From Ptychodera flava (Eukaryota > Hemichordata > Enteropneusta > Ptychoderidae), in NCBI RefSeq assembly GCF_041260155.1, contig NC_091932.1, forward strand, positions 12,209,441-12,273,440: 64,000 nt of DNA, in the 5' to 3' direction. Positions 1 to 10,700 of this stretch are shown piece after piece. Under the pieces are notes generated by a model that worked only from the letters and a program-made list of their open reading frames with translations, was not told where the DNA came from and ran no database searches. How positions within the stretch are numbered: the first letter of the stretch is position 1; every line of letters begins with the position of its first letter. The position numbers and the translations under genes are program-made.

Positions 1-700
1 TTTTGCGACGTCACAGTTCTGGAGCACATGATTACGTACGTCAATCATTAATATATCCGTTGTAAAGTTTACCTTTTATGCGTAGCCTCGTTTTCACCAT
101 GTTCCTTATGTTTTGTCAAATGATGTATTGAGCGTTATTAATGATATTATAAGCTATTAGTAGAATACAGAAAATGGACTCCCTAACCCCATCAAAATGC
201 ATAAATGATAGTAACGTTGAATTTAAAACATTAACCTAATTCTTCACTAAATATTGTACTTCCTATGTTTTGCTTCGGGGATTATAAACACTAAAGAATA
301 TTTTATCTAGGATCTGAGCTACAATGAAGCATAGAGGGATACGATACAGGAAAAATTTCTGAAAAGTATTTTCTTTCGTGCGACAAAAGTTACAGTGTTA
401 TGTAAAATGTCGTCAGTGCAAAATGAGGAAAAACAGGATGTTTCAATGGGAATGTCGCTAAGTGTTATATAAGGTTACACTGTGGTCATAGAAACAAAAT
501 ATGTTTTCCAAAAGTCACGTCAGCATGGTAAATCAAATGCATGCATTGTCCGTACAGTCAGAATGAAATTATGACTTCTCTGTAAAAATAATATGTTGTA
601 AACTTTGGTTTCGTTTGGTTAGGTCAGAGATAGTGCAATATAAATATTGTAATAATAGGAAGAGAAGTACAGTCAAAACGTCAATTTAGTAATCGAAAAC
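1..700 (-). promoter_or_regulatory. Distal part of a TRIM-array promoter module (type A)
   Basis: The window opens inside a module found five more times in this region. A CRE-like octamer (CGACGTCA on the plus strand, TGACGTCG on the minus) lies at 6-13. It is followed by the type A flank ATGATTACGTACGTCAATC at 28-46, also seen beside the CRE of genes 1, 2 and 3. Further out are the shared blocks around 235-300 (CACTAAATATTGTACTTCC) and 597-630 (TTGTAAACTTTGG). Exon 1 of the gene it serves must lie left of position 1, because in the other modules the splice donor is 165-190 bp on the low-coordinate side of the CRE. It therefore implies another array member outside the window. Function is inferred from position and conservation. 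Confidence 0.6.
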
Positions 701-984
701 AAGCTCAGACTAAATTGCATATTGTATAAATCGCAACTTCATGCACAAAATGACTTGACACATCAAGGACAGCTGGGGTTTCATATTTTATATGGTCTTT
801 GTTCCTGCATAATGTAGGCCTCCGGCCCTTATATGAAATTACAATATTCACGCGTCTTTTGAAAGACACGCATTTTTAACAGAAAAATCTGGCGTAACAT
901 ATCAGATTTACAGAGATAAAGGAAAAAAAGAAATAATTACTGTTTCTCTTTAATTCTGAGAGCGTGATAGATAAACAGTATTAA

Positions 985-1845
985 TTACGTTTGCACCACT
1001 TTATGTGAAAATATTACAATATCATCTGCATCTAACAACATAAACAGTTGAATTATAATCATCAGGTATAAACTGGATTCCAGATAAAAGGAATTTTCCA
1101 TCATCTTTGCCAGCTCATTTATGGAAAAACTAAACAAAATCGGGCCTAACATACAGCACTGACGTACACCTTTGTGCAGATCAAAATCATATGTTGTTAC
1201 ATTTTCAACAATGTCTCAATGCAATGCAATGTCTGCATACATTCCTTTCAACATATTTTTATCTTAGTTTTTATGTCAGACCGGTAAGTGGTCTTTTTCC
1301 CTGTTGGTTCTGAATAAATAATAGGAAATCATAAGAAATCTTCTCATAAATTTTCCCGTCAATGCCCTCTAGGGCTAATCTGTACAAAAGACGAGTTCTC
1401 ACGACAGAATAGAATGCCTTCTCAGAGTCAACGAAAAGACAATACAATTTACTTCCACTTCCCATTGGTAACGACTTTTGTATTATTGCAAATAATGTCA
1501 AAAAGTGATCTACTGTGGAGTATCCTTCCCGAAAGCCCGTTAGGCACTCCGGGATAGTTTTATTTTCTTTCGCCCATTCTTGTAGTCGTCCATTTAAGAT
1601 TCTGGTGAAAATCTTGTTAAATACATTAAAAAGTGTGATAGCCCTGTAATTTTCTGGTTTACTTGGATCACCTTTCTTGAATGATGGTACAATTTTACCA
1701 ACTGACCAATTACTAGGGAAGATACCCTGATGAAAAATGGAATTGTAAAGTTTATTTAAGAAAGGTAACAGGAATTCCGCTATTAACATATCTGGCTCTG
1801 CTGACATGTTACTTTTAAGTTTGCTCATTACTTTTATATTTCATT
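985..1845 (-). mobile_element. LINE (non-LTR retrotransposon) reverse transcriptase fragment
   Basis: The minus-strand reading frame at 1271-1828 encodes the start of a LINE-type RT: a decayed SNKSAGPD-like block, then GKIVPSFKKGDPSKPENYR, an NKIFTRIL segment, LTGFREGYSTVDH, and the FVDSEKAF form of motif A. The next RT blocks continue at lower coordinates in other frames: a GVRQ..LGPILFSFFINELA-like block near 1090-1180 and the catalytic motif near 990-1010, where Tyr of YADD is replaced to give LLDADDIVIFS. Endonuclease and 3' tail are absent, so this is a dead internal fragment with at least two frame changes. The motifs suit a Jockey/CR1-like clade, but the clade is not certain. No target-site duplication was found. 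Confidence 0.85.
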
Positions 1846-2499
1846 GTCTGTAATTGAACGATTTAAAATATCCGAGAAAGCGTCGCTATTGCTCTCGGGT
1901 ATGTGCAGCCTTAGTGTTACGAATAATTCTATGATCAACATGATAGGACACCTCTGTCGAATCAATAAGAAAAAAACACCAAAGAAACAATCGCTATCAA
2001 CATTTTGTACAATTAGTCACACATCAGTAACAAACTTGGTGGACTGGAATGACTTTCAATGTGTTTAAAAATGGCCGATAAATATACACCGTACTTAAAT
2101 CAAGCTATTTCTATATGCCAACATGGACTTCATAACTGTATCAAGATTGAAAAACAATACTAAAGCTAACTTAACGTAGAATACATCCCGGGAACATGTA
2201 TTCTTAAACTTACATTTTGTCAATACTTCTCTGGTTAACCGCTTCTTTGGACTCATTTTGAAACCCTTGACGTAAGAAAAGTTTTCATTATTTCAGGTTT
2301 TGAATAATGAAAAGTTTTTTCCTTATAGATAACATAGGGTCAGCAGAATTTCAATTATCAGTGAATATTAGTCAATTTGTTTCTCTATTACAAAACGTTG
2401 CACGTTGACCCTTGATTTATTACATCAGAAGTTGGTTGAAAGTTTCATTAAGGACAGTTTGAGCAACATTTATAATATTTCACTTTCGAGGATCGTAAT

Positions 2500-2760
2500 A
2501 CATAAATTAATCTCAAGTATCCGGATTCTTCACCAAATATTACGACAGCTGGAAATGTTGCAAGTTAATACGAAGGGGTTTATTTCATAGAACGAAATGT
2601 AAGAGGCGGAACTCTTTTTATGCAAATATCATCTTTTGTCTTCTATCATCACGGTACCATTATATGATAACTGAAGAAAGTTAGGAAATCTAAAAAAGCT
2701 CATTAGCAGATGTTGTAAACTTTGGTTTCGTTTGGTTTGGCAATATAGATATAGCAATAA
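2500..2760. repeat. Second partial copy of the distal promoter flank
   Basis: The block CCGGATTCTTCACCAAATAT near 2519 and TTGTAAACTTTGG near 2714 repeat landmarks already present at about 235 and 597. The same pair recurs near 24440/25408, 37344/37712 and 46188/46587. The left end thus holds two partial copies of this flank with the LINE fragment and unrelated sequence between them. The nearest explanation is an old partial tandem duplication of an array unit. No CRE or exon 1 accompanies this copy. Confidence 0.45.
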
Positions 2761-2787
2761 TGACAAGATACCATCTATCAACTACTT

Positions 2788-2810
2788 ACAACAACAACAA
2801 CAACAACAAA
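2788..2810. repeat. (CAA)n microsatellite
   Basis: About seven tandem ACA/CAA units on the plus strand, decaying into A-rich sequence. Confidence 0.9.
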
Positions 2811-4250
2811 AACAAAACCAACAAAAAGGTACACAATAAGATACCCTTGAAATAGCAAAGGCGTTTGGGTCTCTATATCCATTAAAACATCGCAGATGAC
2901 CCTAGCTTAATTTTAGTTTTGCCATTTATCATTTGCTGCACTATTTCCCCTAAACCTCGAATTGGAAGTCAACTAACTTATAGACTATATCAAAGACTTA
3001 TTGTAGACACTCGTATCTGAAATATTATTCTCAAGAATCACATGAAATCCAACCTTGAAAGAGTTTAGGGTAAGGATTATTGTGAAGTAAAACATATTGT
3101 CTTATATTATACTCAAAAGTCGAAAGGTTCAAGGTATATACACACAGAGAAACGGAAGCAAAGAAAATATGAGTACATGAGGATTTGTTCATGTAACAAT
3201 GGTGTCAATGAAATAGAAGAGGAATACAAACTTTTCTTTTTTGACAAATAGACTAGAGTCATGATGATTTCGATTACATAATCCTACGTCATTAACTATA
3301 TGGTCTCTCCATTCTCAATTCAATCATTGAAATGAAATATACTATATCTATCCTGAAACGACATGATTCGGGGGAAACTCCTTTATATATTCTACAAATT
3401 GTATCCTTCATTGGCTGCGGTGAAATTGTCAGTTGAATTGCTATTTCCACTTTTGCCGATTTTTATTTAGCATCTAATATGTGGCAGAATGATGTTAGTC
3501 ACTAACACTTCCATAATTGTGTTTTTGATCTGTTTGTCATGCATTGACGAGAACCTGTTAGGAACAGCACTAAATCTTTATTTAAAATAGGCATTAAAGC
3601 CGTCATACATTGTCAGAAACTCTCACCCTTGTCCATGAAAAATTCAAATTCGCACATAGTTTAGGTTTCACTGCCAGGAACATTTGTATACGATGCCTTT
3701 TCTCCCTACGTTGCGTTATTTTACTCTAGAGAACAATAGTGTAATGTCATGTGTGAATCATTTGATTTTTTCTGAAGAAGAACGAAGGGTTAGGCAGTAA
3801 CTCAAGTCATTTCTGTTTCGAAAGATAGCAACTATCAATACGTTTCACGTCGTCGGATGAAAGAAATATTTCGTACATAAAAAGAGATCAGCAATCAGTT
3901 TCAATCTCATCAATGTTTAACTTATATAAAAAAAAACATTACTTTCTTTCAGCTGTTGGAAAGTTAAGTAATCACTTTCAGAAAAGTGTGTGTATTTTTA
4001 TGAGACTCAGTTAAAAGTATGACATAAACCATTGTATAAGATTTTATCATAATTACACAGAACCTTTCAGATTTACCAGACAGGGTGCCCTGTGATCAGA
4101 TTTCACAATCAAAACCATACAGTTCTTCTCTTACACAGGCTTTTATGGACAAACATTGAAAATAAATATAGCTTGAAAGTTGTAGCAAGCACATTATACT
4201 GGATTGGTGATTGAAACATTCGACATTCTCTGATGAAAAAACGTCTTTTA
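2811..4250. other. Intergenic, no feature seen
   Basis: AT-rich sequence with no reading frame of credible length or family and no inverted repeat that stands out. Confidence 0.5.
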
Positions 4251-4259
4251 GTATGGCCC

Positions 4260-4660
4260 CATTGTTTGAAAAAAGTATTATGACAAAATTCGACAAAAAG
4301 CGTGAAAAATGTATTGTCAAATTTTACGAAAAAATTTCTGAAATATAAAACTTTCAAAACCAAAATACTGTTGGGTATTAATTCTATTTTTCATCCTAGT
4401 TTCGTTGAGTGTAAATATTATCAGCATCATTTTCTCAATCGACTCCTTTCCCCTACCTCGTTTGAGTATTTAGCATTTAGCGAATCGACAAATTTTGTCC
4501 GTGCAGGAAGTGCAATAGAATTGTCTACGCATGATGTCACGACCAGACTAATTCTATCGTCAACAATATTACAAGGAAGGTTATTCACCAGGAGCCTATG
4601 TCAGGCTGAGCACTTAATCGGTAAGTTACATAGTATCATTCTTTATAAGAGGATGTAGGC
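4260..4660 (+). repeat. Array-linked conserved block with plus-strand donor-like site (copy 1)
   Basis: This block resembles 38400-38750 and 55830-56030, each lying in the interval beyond a promoter module. Shared landmarks are GTATTATGA..ACAAAA at the start, TTTCAAAACCAAA, and a terminal GGTAAGTTACATA at about 4620. The terminal motif reads as a strong splice donor on the plus strand, opposite to the TRIM genes. A frame of 118 codons (4302-4658) crosses it, but its protein is not recognisable and is not clearly kept in the other copies. It may be an exon of an antisense or non-coding transcript, or simply duplicated flank. Confidence 0.4.
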
Positions 4661-5352
4661 TAAATAGACCAACATACTGTTAATTGATACGTATGCCCTA
4701 GCACTTCTTCATAAATGCGCGCATTTTATTTTCATGTCTGTATTTAAGCTTCGGGTACGGACAATTCAAAGAACAGCACTGCCCCTATCATTATAGAGTA
4801 AATTATTTGTTATTGCCTGTGGTGCTGACGAACTAAGTAAGGGTGTCTCAAAAATATGAACAGCACAATTATTCATCATGTCAAACTCATCACATTGCAG
4901 TTGCAGGGGAACGTCTTATGAAATAGTGAAAGCTCTCTACTGAAGTCTGATAGACCCGTAGCAATGCTCCTTCTATTAAGTCTGTGTCATCTCATACAAA
5001 TAATATACGATAAGTTAAAATTGTCTAAAATAAAAATCTAAAACAGTTGGTAGTCATGTCAGCAATAATTGAATGTCCTCTAGAGGTTCCTCTCCCGCCA
5101 AGTCGAAGTGAACTCTTCATTCAGCTTGCAATAACCCATTCAAAGGGTATTGCTAATCGTTTAGGAATCCAAATACCAGTTGATCACTTAGCATTTCGAA
5201 AGTGTCTCTTATGGTTAAGTGTACTGATGAAGGTAACGTAAGGACATATCTTTGTACTGTATGTAACGCAAACAGAGTTACACGCCAAAAGCGAAGCTGG
5301 TCAATGCCAGATGTAATCATCTTCACTCGGAGAAAAGCAAAAATTATTTTAT

Positions 5353-5361
<9 letters not shown>

Positions 5362-5435
<74 letters not shown>
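5362..5435. repeat. (GA)n microsatellite
   Basis: An uninterrupted run of 37 GA units, preceded by a short (TG)n. Confidence 0.97.
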
Positions 5436-5438
<3 letters not shown>

Positions 5439-6218
5439 GGTGTACACCTATTACACAGGTAGACTGCCTGAATATCCAAAATTGTAAGCGGCATGTTCAG
5501 TGTCATTGATGTCTCAAGTGTTTCAAAAATGGTCCAAACTTGGCTTGGCATCAGGAATATTGCGGAACTGGACAGATTAAGAGGGTATTTTCGCTATGCA
5601 AATGCTTGTTCAATTAACATCGGAAAGAAGTTGTGTACGCAGATACTGAGTGCATCTTTGACGGTGGTCCACATGGGACTGGTGAACATAAACCTATATG
5701 TGTTGTTGTCCAGCAGAGCAATGATGGCAAGCTTTCTTCTTTAAAGGTCAAAATATCATCTGGCCTACAAGACATTTCATTGTTTATGGAATACCTCAAA
5801 AGGCTTGCAGACACTATACAAAAGGGATTGTGGCCAAGGTGTTTTCTAAAAACAAATTAGAGAAGCTTTGCATCGGCAACAAGTGTGATTATTGTCAGCT
5901 GCAGAAACTGTTGGATTAAGCTACATGAAAATATGCCACAGTATTACTGCAATTGGTGTATCCCAAACTATGACGATAATGTGCTGATATAAGCCACTCG
6001 TAATTTGGATATGGATCCTTCTCCCATGGTTGCTTAAAATGGCACTGAGTTCATGAAGAAAGGCCAAATATTTTTTACGGAGGCAATTATGAAAATGACC
6101 TGAAGTTCCCAAATGAAGCAGTACGTTTCACAGACAGAACCATGTCAATGGAAGTAGCCTTGATGGAGTATTACACCGAAGCCTTGTTTCAGGACAGCTT
6201 TTCGCCACACAGATTAGA

Positions 6219-6267
6219 ACGTGGTGGCTATGGCCTATTTGACCGAAATCGGCCATACCCACCACGT
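6219..6267. repeat. Hairpin, 17 bp arms
   Basis: ACGTGGTGGCTATGGCC at 6219-6235 pairs with GGCCATACCCACCACGT at 6251-6267 with one mismatch across a 15 nt loop. It may mark the end of a foldback element; no target duplication was identified. Confidence 0.85.
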
Positions 6268-6383
6268 CCATTAAAGTTCATGAGTTTACCTTCCCCGTTT
6301 ACGCACTCACTTTATCGATGGAAATGGCCATTATGTCAGGTTGACAACCCCCACATGTGGGCAGCGAATTCAGATTACTCTTT

Positions 6384-6403
6384 GCATGGAGCTAGCTCCA
6401 TGC
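6384..6403. repeat. Perfect 20 bp palindrome
   Basis: GCATGGAGCTAGCTCCATGC is its own reverse complement. Relatives of its half-site (CATGGAGCTACCTCCATG near 7434, GCATGGAGGTACTAGCTCC near 6580) recur within 1 kb, so it belongs to a local repeat type. Confidence 0.9.
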
Positions 6404-6722
6404 TCTTTGTAAGACAGTTGCGATTCCGAATAATGTTGGTTTCACTAATTTCCCTACAATTACAACACTAACGTTCATCAAACAGGGAAAACTATGCAGA
6501 CCTAGCAAAGCCGTGTGTAATGACATTCGAAACACAATGAGCATGCAATGACCAAGATATTTCACAATGCTTGCCGTATAGCATGGAGGTACTAGCTCCG
6601 CTCCTGGCTCCATGACTAACTGCTAAGGTAGAAGAGAACTTTTTGCCTCCTAGGAGTACGCGTGACCAACAAATAAAGTCACGGAGGTTACTATTAAAGT
6701 AATTTTCTTTCATCGTAACAAC

Positions 6723-6824
6723 TGATGCGTGATGGTCAGCTATTAGCCCCACGGCCGGCATGAGTCATGAGTGCACGGCTATGACTATGCCGTAGCCGTA
6801 TTATAGCCCTGTCACGCATAGCAG
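6723..6824. repeat. Imperfect foldback of about 100 bp
   Basis: Arms of about 50 bp meet at the central palindrome GTGCAC (6771-6776). ATGCGTGA at the left end pairs with TCACGCAT at the right, and GCTATTA, ACGGC and GGCAT blocks are mirrored inside with small gaps. It resembles a short foldback MITE. Confidence 0.7.
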
Positions 6825-7672
6825 AGTAGCGCGTGTGTAGACGCCAAAGAAGTAGCCGAGGCCCTTCTTTTATTGTACATGTCGTCTTTGGTCCTTGCAA
6901 AATTTGCAGCCACCTAAGTCTGTGTACGGTGATTTGTGTTCGTCCACTGTGTTTCCCTCTATTGTGGTGGAGGGTAACATAGTGACTGGAACATGTTCAC
7001 ATAGGTCCACACAGCATCGTACCTATGGTGCATCAGAAAAACACGAGGGGGATTGAATGCATACAATTAGTACCTAGTTAAAGTTTGTGGCAACTCTTTA
7101 GAGAACACAAACTGACCCGAATCATTCCCGCTAGTATGAACAATCCATGTAAGCACAGATGTTGTCTGTGATGTGGGGGACATCATAGTTTCTTATTCAA
7201 TTGATCCATTGATTGATTGGACACCATGGAATTTAGTTTCTTTTTTCGGCCCAACCACATGTGATGCAAACTTGATTGTATTTTTATCTTTACTAAACTG
7301 ATATGACCGTCACCAACTTGAACAATTTGATGTCGATTTGTTGCAGTTCTAGCACCCCCAACATTCCCGACGGCTTCTCTATATTCTCGTTGCGAAACAT
7401 CCGGGTTTAGCGTGGCGATGGAGTCATTTGTTGCATGGAGCTACCTCCATGTTTGTTGAGTCATGTCATGGTGAAAACATAAGAATGCAATATATTCAAC
7501 GTTTCAATGTAGATGAATGTTCAGTTCTAATGTATGTCACACAATTTCTGTATCGTTTGCTGTCTTGTAGCGTCTGATCTAAATCTACCCCTATGTTAGA
7601 ACCCACTGAGAAGGAACTCGGCATGGCGTCTCAAACGAAACGTTTTAGTAGTGTAACAGCTTTTTGTAGTTT

Positions 7673-7732
7673 AGTTCAGAACATAGACAGTAGAGGGGGA
7701 CTTCCCCCTCTACTGTCTATGTTTAGAACTAC
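7673..7732. repeat. Near-perfect hairpin, 21 bp perfect core arms, 2 nt loop
   Basis: The 21 bases at 7681-7701, beginning AACATAGACAGTAG, pair perfectly with 7704-7724 around a CT loop. Past a two-base mismatch, TAGTTC (7673-7678) pairs with GAACTA (7727-7732). The loop is too short for a normal microRNA precursor. A recent foldback or palindromic junction is more likely. Confidence 0.95.
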
Positions 7733-10700
7733 TATTATATAGGCAACATGCTGACCAGTACATAGGCCTAGGGTAATTACAAATGCTCAGAACAGCCATT
7801 TTATCCAATCACATACGCGTTTCGTGAAAGGTGTCAAAACATTGGGCTGATCTAACATTTGTAGATAAACATCGAGAACAATAGTATTATGCATGTGTTA
7901 TAATCCCAAGCTGGCCAGTTTGTGTGGGGAAAAGTTGGAACGTTGATGGTTCCAGACGTGCTGGCAATACATAGTCCTGGTCGTGAGAAGTACATTTTAA
8001 TGTATGAATGGTTTTATTGCCCAATGATGTAAGACTGTATAGAGCTTCCTCGACACGATACTTTCTACAATCTATTTACTGAGAAGGCAAAAGCGATAAC
8101 AAAGTGCATTACATCAATGGCACCCCGGGGGTGCAAGACATCCCGCAATTATATGGCAAGTAACAGCATGAATTATGTCCCCCTCATGTTCGCTAACGTT
8201 ATTGGAAACTTTCAAGAGAAAACACGGCTCACTGCGCATTAGCTTGATTCCGCTCATTGTCTATCAACATCAGGATTTACATAAGATGCAATGTCGCTGT
8301 CAGATAAAACGCAACACTTTCGCGAGTACTTCATGAATTCGACAAAGTGGGGAAAGGGTCGCTGTCAGAAAAATTGCAACAACTTAGCTCGGTTATTGAA
8401 CTATTCTTTTTTACATGTGAGGGTGCGGTTTTGACTGTGATGTCTTCGCCAAGTGACTGGCTGCCGTACATTGTGAGTTCGAATCCGATGAACAATCTAC
8501 TGAATTTTAAAGTTGATTAAGGAGTTGGTGCAAATGCAGTTTACGCATTCGTGGAAGTAAAAGACAATGCGCAATGCACAATTTGAAGATGAAAGATGAA
8601 TGATCCCATCTGTGCAAAAGAAATTGGTCAGAACCCTGAAAAAGCTAATATGCTAAATAAATTACGTTATGCAAACAATCTTTACAATTTGGCAATGTAC
8701 CAGGCAACGAAAACATAACAAAAACGTTGGGCATGTCGGAAAATTTAGTACCAAAGAACCCCTGGCCAGTTGCTGGCTAACTTAAATGTTGTTGTAATCA
8801 CTCTTAAAAGTGTTTACATCTACCAAGATGTTTGCGTTCTCGACGATACGAGATATTTGCACTGATTTCGGAGAGCACAGCTCTTTAATACCTTAAGCAG
8901 TTAATTCATACGAGTACTCATACACCTAGAACTACTTTTCTTACTGTGTTTGCATTTTCATGGCACTTGATGGAAACTTCAGTAAACAAACAAACCATTA
9001 AGTCAGGCTAAAAAAAGTAGGAACAAACTCCAAATTGAAGAAACCATAACCTGACTAAAATTAAAACGACACTCGATTTTTGCCGATTCTCCGCTACAAT
9101 ACCATGGAAATGCGTTTGAATGCATGAACACGCACTATATAACCTTAATGTTAACGTCACAGTACCTCCATGCTGCACATTAAAGTGTTGATCAGATGAC
9201 TATTATAATGTTTCTTCTTTTACCAAGTCTCATGTAATGCTGAACCTTTCAACTTGTCGTATGCATGGCCCATTTCACACGATTTTGCACGGAAATCGCA
9301 CTCAGGCAGTTTGCGAAACACTAGCACTGTTACTTGAGAGAGCCAGAGGTGAATGACGAGGGTGTTACTATATATACCTTATGTTTCTAAGATGGTCGAA
9401 ACGATACAAATTAATGATTTAACCGGATACACCTCGACCATAATCTATCGATGTCGAAGTAAAGTGCATTTCCCAGTGACAGCTAACGATTTCATCAATA
9501 CTTTCCAAAAACCTTGCGACAGGACATTTGAACGTATATACGAAAATGCATAATAGTTTCGAATTCATGATTTCATGGTAATAGATGTGGAAGTCTGCTT
9601 CAGTGTCAAAGGACTTTGCGGCTTGTGTATAGTGTGATGAGTAAAGTGTGGCCAAGTGTTCCAATAGATTAAAACCAGAGGTCAGCAGAGCGTTCTCAAA
9701 GAACGATAAATAAAAGTACAGGCATTTATATTTTGCTCTTGACGTTTATTGCAAAATATGACACAACTCACTTGTGCTGATATAGCTTTCATTATACCCC
9801 TGTTCATATTTGCTTTCACGGTGATCACATAGGTCCGAAAAGCCATTCATTCATTGATACAGTCATATTTGACTGTGTCAGTAAGTTAGACAAGAACGTG
9901 TACAAAGATCTTGAACCAAGAGTAACAGTGATGTGACTTCGAAAGAAATTATTAAACTTGTACATTTAAACGTGTTCATTCTTTTTTGTAAATATCTTTC
10001 ACTTGCTACTTCACTTAGCAATTGCATGTACTGCTTTTTATGCAGATGATGCAACAAAAGCTATATGTCCTTTTAAATGAATTCAGAGCAGCCATGTGTT
10101 TCAAAATGAATGCGTGTTTTGAGTGAAAAATACTTAGACAGACTCCTCACAATAGTAAGAATAGTTTCACTGAAGACCATATCTTGCAAATGAAGTCCAA
10201 AACAATTTTCAAAGGATGAGTAGAAATGACCATGGAATATGTCTTACTTCTACTAAGCTGTCAAATCCATTGCATAAGCTTACATTCCAAACCATACATG
10301 AACAGAGTGACATTATAATGTAGCTGTTGAACAAGGAGATTTATGGATGATAGGTGTCGAAATAGTGCAGGCAATCTGTCAGTAAGTGCACTCTTTTGAA
10401 AAGTTCATGATCACCTTATGAAGAGAATTGATTTCTGCTTTCCCTGAAAGTAGTACCAGCTTACCTATTGCATCTGCTATTGGTGAATAATTATGATGTC
10501 ATATCTGATTATGATTGATAAAGCATCTTCAGATTGCATATCATTAGCTGCAGAAGACAGCTTGAAAGTGATTTTTTCATTTAATGGAACATTTCCCTCG
10601 TGGTTAGTGGCCAAGAGCTGCGTTTCACCTCCGGAAGGGACAATGGCAACGCAACTGACTAGTAAAGTGGTCTAAATTGGGAGACTGGCTGATTCACAAG

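Larger units (their letters stand above)
5047..6270 (+). pseudogene. Decayed coding-like stretch, possibly a Polinton-type DNA polymerase fossil
   Basis: Several short plus-strand frames here have a protein-like composition. One of them (about 5633-5860) contains an acidic DTE-type motif followed by a GEHKPICVVV segment. That is weakly reminiscent of the first exonuclease motif of protein-primed family B DNA polymerases carried by Polinton/Maverick elements. The stretch is clearly broken, with several interruptions, and is split by a (GA)n tract. No capsid, integrase or terminal repeat was seen, so only a small remnant could be present. An unrelated host gene relic or other transposon remnant is equally possible. 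Confidence 0.25.

Noticed and set aside
5153-5551. 132-codon minus-strand frame with a long Ser-Leu run
   Set aside because: Its core is the (GA)n microsatellite.
7673-7732. microRNA precursor
   Set aside because: The 2 nt loop and near-perfect pairing do not suit a normal precursor; a foldback repeat fits better.
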